From Dasytiphilus stammeri_B (GTDB taxonomy: Bacteria; Pseudomonadota; Gammaproteobacteria; Enterobacterales; Enterobacteriaceae), in assembly GCA_037083765.1 (NCBI GenBank), contig JBAPLS010000005.1, positions 1-44,193 on the forward strand: a stretch of 44,193 nt of DNA. Reading direction: 5' to 3'. The notes beneath the pieces were generated by a model. That model did not search any database and was not told the DNA's origin. It was given only the letters and a program-made list of their open reading frames with translations. The position numbers were made by a program, and so were the translations under genes. Shown here piece by piece: positions 36,010-43,857 of this stretch (its first letter is position 1; each line of letters opens with the position of its first letter).

Positions 36010-36597
36010 TTCTACCCCTTAGTAGTGCTGAATTTTATTCTATCTTTTTATGCATTAATCATTACCAGACTCTATTAAGAATAGCAATATTGATGAATAT
36101 TATGAACTTATATCTTCCTATTTTCTCTTTTTTTCTTTATCTCACCGAGACATATCATTCAATAATTTTGTTTATCTTCTCCGAAGAGAAAAAAAATTTA
36201 ACATCTTAAAAATTCTTTCCCAAAAAAATTTTCCATTAATAATTTTTCTCTAGGAACATTCGGTCCTGCAATGAACAGTAAATTGTTATTTTGTAAAATA
36301 GTCCTAATATATTAATTACGTTTATCTATAGATAATGTCAGAAATTTTAACAATGCAAAAGATATGATTTATTTAAAATTTATTCTGAGATAGATTCCCG
36401 GAGAATATCTAAATGCTTTTAGCATTCTTTCTAAGAAGATATTTTAATAGGAGAAAAATTGTTTCATATTGGCTGAGAATTATCATCATTTTGAAAAAAA
36501 AGTTATATATATTTTATGATAATATTTACTTATCTAAAATTTAAAATTTATGAACCATTTTTCTAGATAACTAGTAGTTAAATAGGATTAATAATCA
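36010..36597. other. Spacer where ftsY-ftsE-ftsX would be expected
   Basis: A 588-base AT-rich region between rpoH (minus) and rsmD (plus). In E. coli exactly this interval, between the same two genes in the same orientations, contains ftsY, ftsE and ftsX, about 3.2 kb. No part of the three is recognisable here on either strand. It must now carry the promoters of both rpoH and rsmD; I could not assign them. Confidence 0.6.
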
Positions 36598-37176
36598 ATG
36601 ACACGTTCAGTAAAAACTATTAGAATTATTGGAGGATTTTTTCGAGGGAGAAAATTAATCATTCCTACTAATCATTTATTACGTCCTACTCCTAATAAAG
36701 TACGTGAAACACTTTTTAACTGGATAACACATGCCTTTAATCTTAAAGATGCAGATTGTCTTGACTGTTATGCTGGAAGTGGTGCTCTGGCCATTGAGGC
36801 GTTATCACGTAATGCTAATACAGTAACTTTACTAGAACTCCATAAATCTTCAGTAAGACAAATAAAAAACAATTGCAGAACCCTTGGAATATCTTTACGT
36901 ACTACTAAAATAAGAGTTATTCATACTAATACATTAAGGTGGTTATCTCAAAACAACACATCATTTAATATGGTTTTTATAGATCCTCCATTTCAGAGTC
37001 TATTAGTAGATATAACTATTAAACTACTAGAAAAATATAAAAAACTAACAAATGGATCCTGGATTTATATCGAAAATTCTATTTATCACCCAGTATTAAA
37101 CTGCCCTTCTAATTGGTTGCTGTATAGACAAGCATTTACTGGTCAAGTATCTTATAGTTTATATTATCGCCGTTAA
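36598..37176 (+). CDS. rsmD: 16S rRNA (guanine(966)-N2)-methyltransferase
   Basis: RsmD methylates G966 of 16S rRNA using S-adenosylmethionine. The protein has 192 residues (E. coli 198). It starts near RIIGGFFRGRKL and contains RPTPNKVRETLFNW. The SAM-binding motif I is CLDCYAGSGALAIEALSR and the catalytic motif IV is FIDPPF. The E. coli tail after the LY-R ending is absent. It is convergent with the DUF1820 gene, whose stop lies ten bases beyond. Confidence 0.94.
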   Translation: MTRSVKTIRIIGGFFRGRKLIIPTNHLLRPTPNKVRETLFNWITHAFNLKDADCLDCYAGSGALAIEALSRNANTVTLLELHKSSVRQIKNNCRTLGISLRTTKIRVIHTNTLRWLSQNNTSFNMVFIDPPFQSLLVDITIKLLEKYKKLTNGSWIYIENSIYHPVLNCPSNWLLYRQAFTGQVSYSLYYRR

Positions 37177-37186
37177 TTTAGATTGA

Positions 37187-37504
37187 TTACTTTTTGATAG
37201 GTAAAAAAGGTAAAATAGTCACATTATCACCTCTCTGAGGAATACGTTTACTGCTATTTTCGGTCACCATATCAATGCGAATAACTGCCTGTACCGGTAT
37301 ATAACTACGAGTAACATTAGTAAACTCACTTTTTATTTTTTCTGCTCCCGGATCTACTAAGACCGACGATGCTGGAGTGAATACAAAATCTCCTATTTCT
37401 ATAAATCCAAATAAACTACTATTGGCTAGTTCACGTACATAGAGCTGATAATTTTTACTATTATTCATAAACTGTATGCGATACACTACTTGTTCACTAG
37501 TCAT
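37187..37504 (-). CDS. DUF1820 family protein, function unknown
   Basis: A 105-residue soluble protein of the DUF1820 family, found in many gamma-proteobacteria but, to my knowledge, without an experimentally assigned role. Recognisable family features in order: an N-terminal YRIQFMNNSKNYQLYVRELA strand pair, GFIEIGDFVF, SVLVDPGAEKIKSEF, and RSYIPVQAVIRIDMV. There is no signal peptide, membrane helix or known catalytic motif. It ends with a proline-rich PFLPIKK. A hairpin lies ~50 bases upstream of its start. I considered ApaG and rejected it. Its retention in a small genome suggests a useful function. Confidence 0.85.
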   Translation of the reverse strand: MTSEQVVYRIQFMNNSKNYQLYVRELANSSLFGFIEIGDFVFTPASSVLVDPGAEKIKSEFTNVTRSYIPVQAVIRIDMVTENSSKRIPQRGDNVTILPFLPIKK

Positions 37505-39051
37505 GGAATCTCTCTATATCAAAATGTTTTTTTTAAAATATCAAAGAGATAATCTAACTATCTATCCGATATTAGATAGTTGTTTTATCTAAAAAAATTC
37601 GTTATCTAGTAAGAATAAATATTTCTACTCTCATGATGTAGAGAGTACATAATTATGCGACATTTTTCGATATTTTGGATACTATATCTCATTCTTTATC
37701 TTCTTTTTTTATCTAAATATCAGTAAGTATATTACTCCTTAGTCTTTAAGACTAAAGTTTTATCTTTTTCTTCAAAAGAACATAATATTTATTTTTGTCA
37801 TTATAATTATTAACTAATTGTTTAGTAATTATATTACTGTAATAGTCAAGAGACACTAGTACTTCCGTTAGTAGCAATAAGTGTACCTATCCTTTTAGTA
37901 AGATCTGATACAAAATTCTCAAAATTATAATTTCTTCATAAAATGAAAGTGTAATTTTTCTAGTTAAGAAAAGAATACACACAATAATATCGGAAATTTA
38001 TATAAAGTATTTTAATCTATTATTGATTAAGTTTTACTTAACTATATATTAGATTTTTTCCTCTCTTAATTATCCTGCTATTTTTTTCTTATTTTAAATA
38101 AAAATATTTAATAAATTTTTAATAATTTTTCTCATCATCTATAACTATAAGAACATTAATTTATTCAATACATTATTTTACGATTATCCATCTCCATTAT
38201 TTTTATGGTAGGAAGAGTTTAGTTACTTAAACTCCTATGATTTATAGGAAAAGATAACTAATAAATATTGTAATAAAATTTATATTATTGATCCTCATCC
38301 TTCTTCAGGATAAATAAGCAATAATTTTTTTTGAGCATTTTAGTTATTATCATTTGTAATTAAAACTCGCTATTTAAGTATCTTCATCTGTAATTTACAT
38401 ACTTACGTATCGTTATTCTAGGTTAGAAGATTTTATTGTCGAGATACTTATTAGTATAAAAATTATCAATTAAGATCAAAGATCTTTTGATTTAGATGAT
38501 CTGATAATAAAAAGATCAATTTAGGTTCTGAATTTTTAGAAAAAATAAATTTTTTAGATAAATGTTAATTTATGCTGATGTAAGATCAAAAATATCTTTT
38601 CATCTTCAGATGAATTGATCTAATTTCTTTTAGTTAGTTCTTTGCATAATAAAAGTCCCAATAAAAATATTGTATTATCATTTATGTTATGTCATATACA
38701 TATGATCGTATTAATTTTTAATTAAAAAAATTGCGGTTCCTATTAGCAGTGTACAGGAGGGGAGTAACTAACTTACAGGATACTTATCCTCTCATTACAT
38801 TAAAAGCCTTACCCAAGTAAAACTACTTCTATCTATTTTAGATAATAGCTCTTATATAACCACATCATCTTGACTCACATGTACTGCAATTTTCTAACTA
38901 TCGATAATAGTAATAACTTCTAATATTATTCACATGTAGAAATGCATAAATTCATTCAATTACTATATTTATGATAGTTATCCTGGTCTCCGGATGACGA
39001 TTATTAAGAGAGAATTTTGTTCTTCTAACTTATTACTACCTAATTTGAGAA
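37505..39051. other. 1.5 kb gene-free, very AT-rich region
   Basis: The longest stretch without a gene in the window, 1547 bases between the DUF1820 gene and prlC. All frames are broken. In E. coli rsmJ follows prlC, but I cannot match it here. Small stems occur at 37556-37581 and 37626-37647. Between 38474 and 38620 there are six GATC sites in about 147 bases, and TTATTCACA at 38926-38934 fits the DnaA-box consensus. A less AT-rich patch at ~38735-38880 could be gene debris. No tRNA-like T-arm was seen. Confidence 0.55.
37556..37581. repeat. Inverted repeat with trailing T-run upstream of the DUF1820 gene
   Basis: A perfect 9-base-pair stem joins 37556-37564 (AACTATCTA) and 37573-37581 (TAGATAGTT) with an 8-base loop. 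TTTT follows on the plus strand at 37583-37586. It could end plus-strand transcripts reading through from rsmD, or be an operator for the minus-strand gene. Confidence 0.45.
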
Positions 39052-41100
39052 TTAAATATTGTAATGACTTAAAAGTGCATCAATTTTTGGAGATCTTCCT
39101 AAAAAACGTTTAAACAATATCATGATGTCTTCTGAACCTCCACAGCTAAGAATCTTTTCCAAAAAATCTTTTCCCGTCTCTCTATTAAAAATTCCTTCTT
39201 TTTTAAATCTTGAATAAGCATCAGCTGCCAATACTTTAGACCATAAATAACTATAATAACTAGATTCATAACCATCTGAAAAAATATGACTAAAAGCATG
39301 CTCAATTCGATACCATTTCGGATGCGTTATAACACTTACCTGTTGTTGTACTTCTTTTATTATATCAAATATTTGTTGGCGAACATTTTGGTAATATTTT
39401 ACTTTCGTATGTAGAAGAAAATCTATTAAACTTAATTCCAATTGTCGTAAAAGAAATAAGGATCCTTGATAATTCTTCGCCAAGACTAAATTATCTATTA
39501 TTGTTTTTGGCAGTGGATCTCCAGTTTGATAGTGCTCAGATATTAAACTTAATACTTGTGGTTCCCAACACCAATTTTCAAGAAATTGACTAGGAAATTC
39601 TACTGCATCTAAGGGTACCCCATTGATCCCAGAGACTCCTAAAATGTCTACTTTCGTCAAGATTAGATGTAGTACATGACCAAATTCATGAAATAACGTA
39701 ATAACGTCTTCATGAGTGAGCAAGGCAGAATCGGTGGAATTTACTGCAGGTCGAAAGTTAGTGATTAAATAAGCAACTGGTTTTTGTATTTTGCCATTAC
39801 CTCTTTTCATTCTATTTACACCTACATTCATCCAAGCACCATTCTTTTTATTATCTCTCGCAAAAAGATCAAGATAAAAACTTCCACACAATTCTAAATT
39901 TTCTCCAAAAATATCAAAACATCGTACATCCGGATGCCAAAGATTAAGATTATAACGTTCTTTAGTAGTAATGCCAAAAATTCTCCTAACTACTTCAAAC
40001 ATTCCATCTAAAACTTTTTTTACAGGAAAGAAGGGACGAATATTTTCCTCACTAATTCCATACAGATGTTTTTTTTGTTTTTCACTATAATAAGCAATAT
40101 CCCAAGGTTGTAATTCATGAACATTATAATGATTTTTTATGAATTCTTTCAAAGAAAATAATTCCTCTTGTCCTTTAGATTTGATACGTTTAACTAATAA
40201 ATTTAAGAATTTAATGACTTCTTGCGCATTGGGTGCCATATGAGATACCAGAGTTTTATCGGAATAGCTAGTAAATCCTAATAATTGTGCTAGTTCATCG
40301 CGTAGCATTAATTCTTCTTCAATAATTTTACTATTATCCCATTTTTTAGCATTTGGTCCTGTATCAGAAGCTCGCGTATTGTAAGCCCAATATATTTCTT
40401 CACGTAGACTTCTGTTCTTACATCTAGTCAGAACTGATTTATACGTAGGTAAATCAAGAGTTACTAACCACCCATGCAGATTTTTTTTATTAGCATTTTC
40501 TTGGATCAAGGATAATGATTTTTCAGACATTCCCTCTAGTTCATTTTTATTAGTAATTAATTTTTGCCATGCCTGGGATGCATCAAGAACATTATTGCTG
40601 TATTGTAAGCTTAAATCTGAAAGACGAACAACTATTTCCTTATATCGTTTTTTTTGATTTTTAGGTAATTCAATTCCTGCCAATTTAAACTCCCGTAAGG
40701 TATTATCTATAGTTTTCTTTTTTTCAATAGGAAGATCTTGATAGTAATCTTGGTTATGTTTAATATTTAACCACGCATTGTAAAGTTCTTTATGTTGTCC
40801 TAACCAGGTTTCATAGTCAGCAAGTAAGGATTGGCAAATTTCGACAATTTTTCTTAATTCCATAGTATTGTTAACTGCATTTAAATGTTCCAGTGGAGTC
40901 ACAATACAATTTAAATCTGAAGATAAATCTTCTAAGGGAGAACATAAATTTTTCCAAGTATAAAAATTATTTTGTGTCATAATTTTATTGATTTTTTTAC
41001 GGCAATAACATAAAAAAATATTAACAGCAGATAGCATATTTTCATTCTTAATTACTGAAAATTGAGGAATAAGAAAAGATTCTAACAGTGGATTACTCAT
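39052..41100 (-). CDS. prlC: Oligopeptidase A (M3 metallopeptidase)
   Basis: PrlC/OpdA is a cytosolic zinc peptidase that degrades short peptides, including cleaved signal peptides. The protein has 682 residues (E. coli 680) and starts MSNPLLESFLIPQFS, like E. coli MTNPLLTPFELPPFS. The zinc motif HEFGH is at residues 471-475, with the third ligand glutamate around residue 500 in DAVEFPSQ. The M3 blocks GSFYLDLFARDNKKNGAW and FSDGYESSYYSYLWS are intact. It stands alone, divergent from yggX with a 112-base gap. A role beside LepB in signal-peptide turnover is plausible. Confidence 0.95.
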   Translation of the reverse strand: MSNPLLESFLIPQFSVIKNENMLSAVNIFLCYCRKKINKIMTQNNFYTWKNLCSPLEDLSSDLNCIVTPLEHLNAVNNTMELRKIVEICQSLLADYETWLGQHKELYNAWLNIKHNQDYYQDLPIEKKKTIDNTLREFKLAGIELPKNQKKRYKEIVVRLSDLSLQYSNNVLDASQAWQKLITNKNELEGMSEKSLSLIQENANKKNLHGWLVTLDLPTYKSVLTRCKNRSLREEIYWAYNTRASDTGPNAKKWDNSKIIEEELMLRDELAQLLGFTSYSDKTLVSHMAPNAQEVIKFLNLLVKRIKSKGQEELFSLKEFIKNHYNVHELQPWDIAYYSEKQKKHLYGISEENIRPFFPVKKVLDGMFEVVRRIFGITTKERYNLNLWHPDVRCFDIFGENLELCGSFYLDLFARDNKKNGAWMNVGVNRMKRGNGKIQKPVAYLITNFRPAVNSTDSALLTHEDVITLFHEFGHVLHLILTKVDILGVSGINGVPLDAVEFPSQFLENWCWEPQVLSLISEHYQTGDPLPKTIIDNLVLAKNYQGSLFLLRQLELSLIDFLLHTKVKYYQNVRQQIFDIIKEVQQQVSVITHPKWYRIEHAFSHIFSDGYESSYYSYLWSKVLAADAYSRFKKEGIFNRETGKDFLEKILSCGGSEDIMILFKRFLGRSPKIDALLSHYNI

Positions 41101-41139
41101 TGATAACTCCTGTTACAAATTGTAGAATATAATTCATAT

Positions 41140-41168
41140 TTGATTTTCTTATTTAAGTAACTTACATT
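41140..41168 (+). promoter_or_regulatory. Possible sigma-70 promoter of yggX
   Basis: TTGATT (41140-41145) and TACATT (41163-41168) are separated by 17 bases, each matching four of six consensus positions. The start point would be ~40 bases before the yggX ATG. Confidence 0.35.
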
Positions 41169-41212
41169 ACTCGACATTTTGGATAAAATTTATTATTTCA
41201 ATAGGATTAACG

Positions 41213-41452
41213 ATGAAAAAAATTATTTACTGTCAGTATCTTCAAAACCAATCAGAAGGTCTAGATTATCATCCTTATCCTGGTCCGTTAGGCCAGGTAA
41301 TCTATAATAATTTTTCTAAAGAAGCTTGGTTACAATGGTTAACCATTCAAACGAGAATTATAAATGAAAAAAAACTAACTATGTTAAAAGATGAAGATCG
41401 AAAATTTATCAAAGAAAGAATGATGAATTTTTTTTTTATAGACCACATGTAA
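41213..41452 (+). CDS. yggX: YggX family Fe(2+)-trafficking protein, short form
   Basis: YggX is a small protein linked to iron trafficking and protection of iron-sulfur clusters from oxidants. The 79-residue chain matches E. coli YggX (91 residues): CQYLQNQSEGLDY with the conserved N-terminal cysteine (C7), then YPGPLGQVIYNNFSKEAW and INEKKLTML. It ends MNFFFIDHM, twelve residues earlier than E. coli. The shortening coincides with a run of ten T (41428-41437). In E. coli it lies between mutY and mltC; neither is here. It is useful context for the many iron-sulfur proteins in this window. Confidence 0.92.
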   Translation: MKKIIYCQYLQNQSEGLDYHPYPGPLGQVIYNNFSKEAWLQWLTIQTRIINEKKLTMLKDEDRKFIKERMMNFFFIDHM

Positions 41453-41454
41453 GC

Positions 41455-41529
41455 TTTACTCCTCTAATTTTAATTTATTCCTTATTCATTTAACTCTTGT
41501 TAAAATTAGGTTTTCAACCTAGGAGTAAA
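41455..41529. repeat. Composite inverted repeat downstream of yggX
   Basis: Two nested arms pair almost continuously: 41455-41463 (TTTACTCCT) with 41521-41529 (AGGAGTAAA), and 41464-41473 (CTAATTTTAA) with 41500-41509 (TTAAAATTAG). The right arm is interrupted by 41510-41520, which can itself fold (AGGTT...AACCT). The whole can form a 19-pair stem with a side hairpin. It starts two bases after the yggX stop and overlaps the 3' end of the metC relic. Confidence 0.75.
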
Positions 41530-42609
41530 TATGTAATTCAATCTTGAATATTTTCTAATCCACTATGAAGACGAATTATTGTGACAGACCAATTAACTTG
41601 TGAAATTGGTATAATTTTTGCTCTAGTTCCGGTTGATGAGTAATGATTAATGATTCATATCATACCTAAGAGTAAGCAATACTAAAATATTTAAAATTCT
41701 TTAAATAACCACTTAATTTTTAATTATTTCGACTTTTTTTTAAAACAAAATAAAAAGACCACTATTTCAAATCAACTCTCGTTTTCCAAATTTATGTCCA
41801 GAAGATTGAGGTAAAGCGGGATGAGAAAGAGGTGCTACTTCGGATCATTCGGATAACCACCGTATAGTAATTCTACTATTTTGGTGGTGTTCTAAATGTG
41901 ATAAATTACGGAATCTCTCGAAGATAAGCGGTATCCGCATCAATAATTTTTCTCATATAATAATTATCTCGTCAAGTTAGACCACATCCTTTTTAGCTAC
42001 TTCTGTTCAAATCAGATCATGAGAATGATCACTTAAGTATCTAGTTCCTGCTGGAATCGTTATATCAATATCAAATCTTAAGGCAGAAAGAGAATATCGT
42101 CCAAGTCTTATCAAGAATAATCATCGTATAATTTTGCCGTCTAATGGAGATTAGAGCCGAAATATCTTGTACTTCCATAGTTATATATTCCGAATTTTCG
42201 ATAAATACTATTTTGGTAGTATTGCTTATTTTGTCCACAATTTCATTATCTCTAAACTAATAATCTCCTGTTGTGTAGTTTTAGAGTAAGTTCCACTAAT
42301 TTAAATATTCTCTCCTGTCATTACAAATGATAAAATTGCATGTTATCTCATTACAATTAAGGATCCAGCATCCAACAAATTCCTTCTTCTAATTCAATGA
42401 GTGCGGCCTGTAATCCAAAATGAGTTAATGTTCCTCGTAGTCCATAAAATTACTCTCTGCTCCCTCTACCGGACCAAGATATATTTTTTTGATCCAAAGT
42501 ATCAAAAATTCAGGAAGAAGCACGCTGAACTACCAAGATTGACATCTTGGTGTATAATTTTTTTACGTCTTGATCGTATCAAAAGACTTTCCAAGTCTTT
42601 GAGCATCAT
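41514..42609 (-). pseudogene. metC: metC pseudogene (cystathionine beta-lyase)
   Basis: Remains of cystathionine beta-lyase, which splits cystathionine to homocysteine, pyruvate and ammonia in methionine synthesis. On the minus strand the following pieces match E. coli MetC in order: RSRRKK near the start, RRGTLTHFSLQ (here RGTLTHFGLQAALIELEEG, ~42440-42370), and TKIVFIENSEYITMEVQDIS (~42220-42160). Then come GTRYLSDHSHDLI (~42045-42010), DADTAYLREIP, RITIRWLSE, PLSHPALPQSSGHKF, and TIIRLHSGLENIQD (~41585-41541). The frame changes several times and stops lie between blocks. The pyridoxal lysine of TKYL is changed to arginine (codon at 42042-42040). The span equals full length, so decay is by small mutations. 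Confidence 0.9.
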
Positions 42610-42998
42610 AAAAACCTATTAGACTACATTCTCACTATAATATGATTATCACACATTTATATAAAATAATTGTTCATTCTTTTGAAGAGAAAAATTTTTA
42701 ATAACTGAAAAGTAAAAAGTATTTTTTTTGAATATTACATTAGGATAATACTACTGCATAGTATATATGCACATATGAATCTTGAATTTTTACACCATGA
42801 ATATTATAGATATTTGATGTAGATTTAAGAGTAAAGAACATGTCTCTAATAATGAGATATAATTTTCGTTGCTTTTCTATGTTGTTTCCCACTGTAAATT
42901 AATAACTCTATAATAGACCATGTTTATAAGAAACGTGCTGAGGATAAAATTTTTATATCTATCTCTATTTGAGATCTTATTAGGATCATCAGTTATTT
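42610..42998. other. Spacer between the metC relic and dapB
   Basis: A 389-base AT-rich stretch. In E. coli dapB is followed by carA and carB; no trace of carA is seen. It should contain the former metC promoter. No RNA gene or convincing terminator was found. Confidence 0.5.
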
Positions 42999-43793
42999 TT
43001 ATACTTTCACCACATCCCGCATATTATAAAGTCCCCGTACTTTTCCTTTTATCCACTTTGCTGCCTGTAGTACCCCATTAGCAAATATTCTTCTATTATA
43101 AGCTTTATGAATAATTTCTATTTGTTCTCCTTCTGGAGTTAAAAAAATAACTTTATGTTCTCCTATAATATCTCCGTAACGTAAACTAGAAAATTTAATT
43201 TTCTTTTTTTCTTCAGAATGATTATTTCTATTTTTAGAAAAAATGGCACATTCTTTTAAATTATAACCAAGAGTGGAAGCAATTAATTCACCCATAACTA
43301 ACGATGTTCCAGAAGGCGTATCTTTTTTATGACGATGATGTATTTCCATTATTTCAATATCGCTTTTTTCTCCTATAATCCGGGTGGTATGTTCTAACAA
43401 CATTAACATGAGGTTTATTCCTATACTAAAATTCACTGTATATACAATGGCAATATCGTGAGAGGCTAATTTTAAAATTTTAATAAAAGATTCATTATTA
43501 AAACCAGTAGTTCCAATAATCATATTTTTTTTAAACTGTCGGCATATTTCAATATGTTTTAATGTTGCTTCCGGAATTGTAAAATCTATGAAAAGATCAA
43601 AGTTTTCAGGTAGAAGGTGATCTTCTATATTCACCCCAATCTTACCTATTCCCGCAATTTCTCCGGCATCTTTACCAATAACGGAACTATTGATATCCAA
43701 TGCTACGCTTATATACATTTCTCCTCTATCTTGTATTTCTTTAATAACTTGTTTTCCCATTCGACCTGCGGCACCAGCGATAGCTACCTTCAT
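42999..43793 (-). CDS. dapB: 4-hydroxy-tetrahydrodipicolinate reductase
   Basis: DapB reduces 4-hydroxy-tetrahydrodipicolinate with NAD(P)H in the diaminopimelate/lysine pathway. This supplies lysine and the peptidoglycan cross-linking residue. The protein has 264 residues (E. coli 273). The nucleotide loop is VAIAGAAGRMG at the N-terminus. The catalytic motif HHRHKKDTPSGTS includes H152, H153 and K156. The NGVLQAAKWI block near the C-terminus is intact. It lies 64 bases downstream of ispH, in the order known from E. coli (ispH-rihC-dapB) but without rihC. Confidence 0.96.
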   Translation of the reverse strand: MKVAIAGAAGRMGKQVIKEIQDRGEMYISVALDINSSVIGKDAGEIAGIGKIGVNIEDHLLPENFDLFIDFTIPEATLKHIEICRQFKKNMIIGTTGFNNESFIKILKLASHDIAIVYTVNFSIGINLMLMLLEHTTRIIGEKSDIEIMEIHHRHKKDTPSGTSLVMGELIASTLGYNLKECAIFSKNRNNHSEEKKKIKFSSLRYGDIIGEHKVIFLTPEGEQIEIIHKAYNRRIFANGVLQAAKWIKGKVRGLYNMRDVVKV

Positions 43794-43857
43794 ATTCTCG
43801 TCCTATAAGCAGAATAATATGTAATAATTTTAAAAGAAGATTATTTCTGATCAAATA

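Noticed and set aside
37187..37504. ApaG
   Set aside because: Length is similar, but the conserved ApaG blocks are absent and the sequence follows the DUF1820 pattern (GFIEIGDFVF, VDPGAEKIKSEF, RSYIPVQAVIRID).
38735..39050. rsmJ relic after prlC
   Set aside because: Position fits, but translation in three minus frames gave no RsmJ motif; I report it only as unassigned debris.
37505..39051. CRISPR array in the long AT-rich spacer
   Set aside because: No regularly spaced direct repeat; the recurring short AT words are compositional.
41514..42998. A carA relic downstream of dapB, as expected from E. coli gene order
   Set aside because: None of the CarA blocks could be read; the debris matches MetC block by block.
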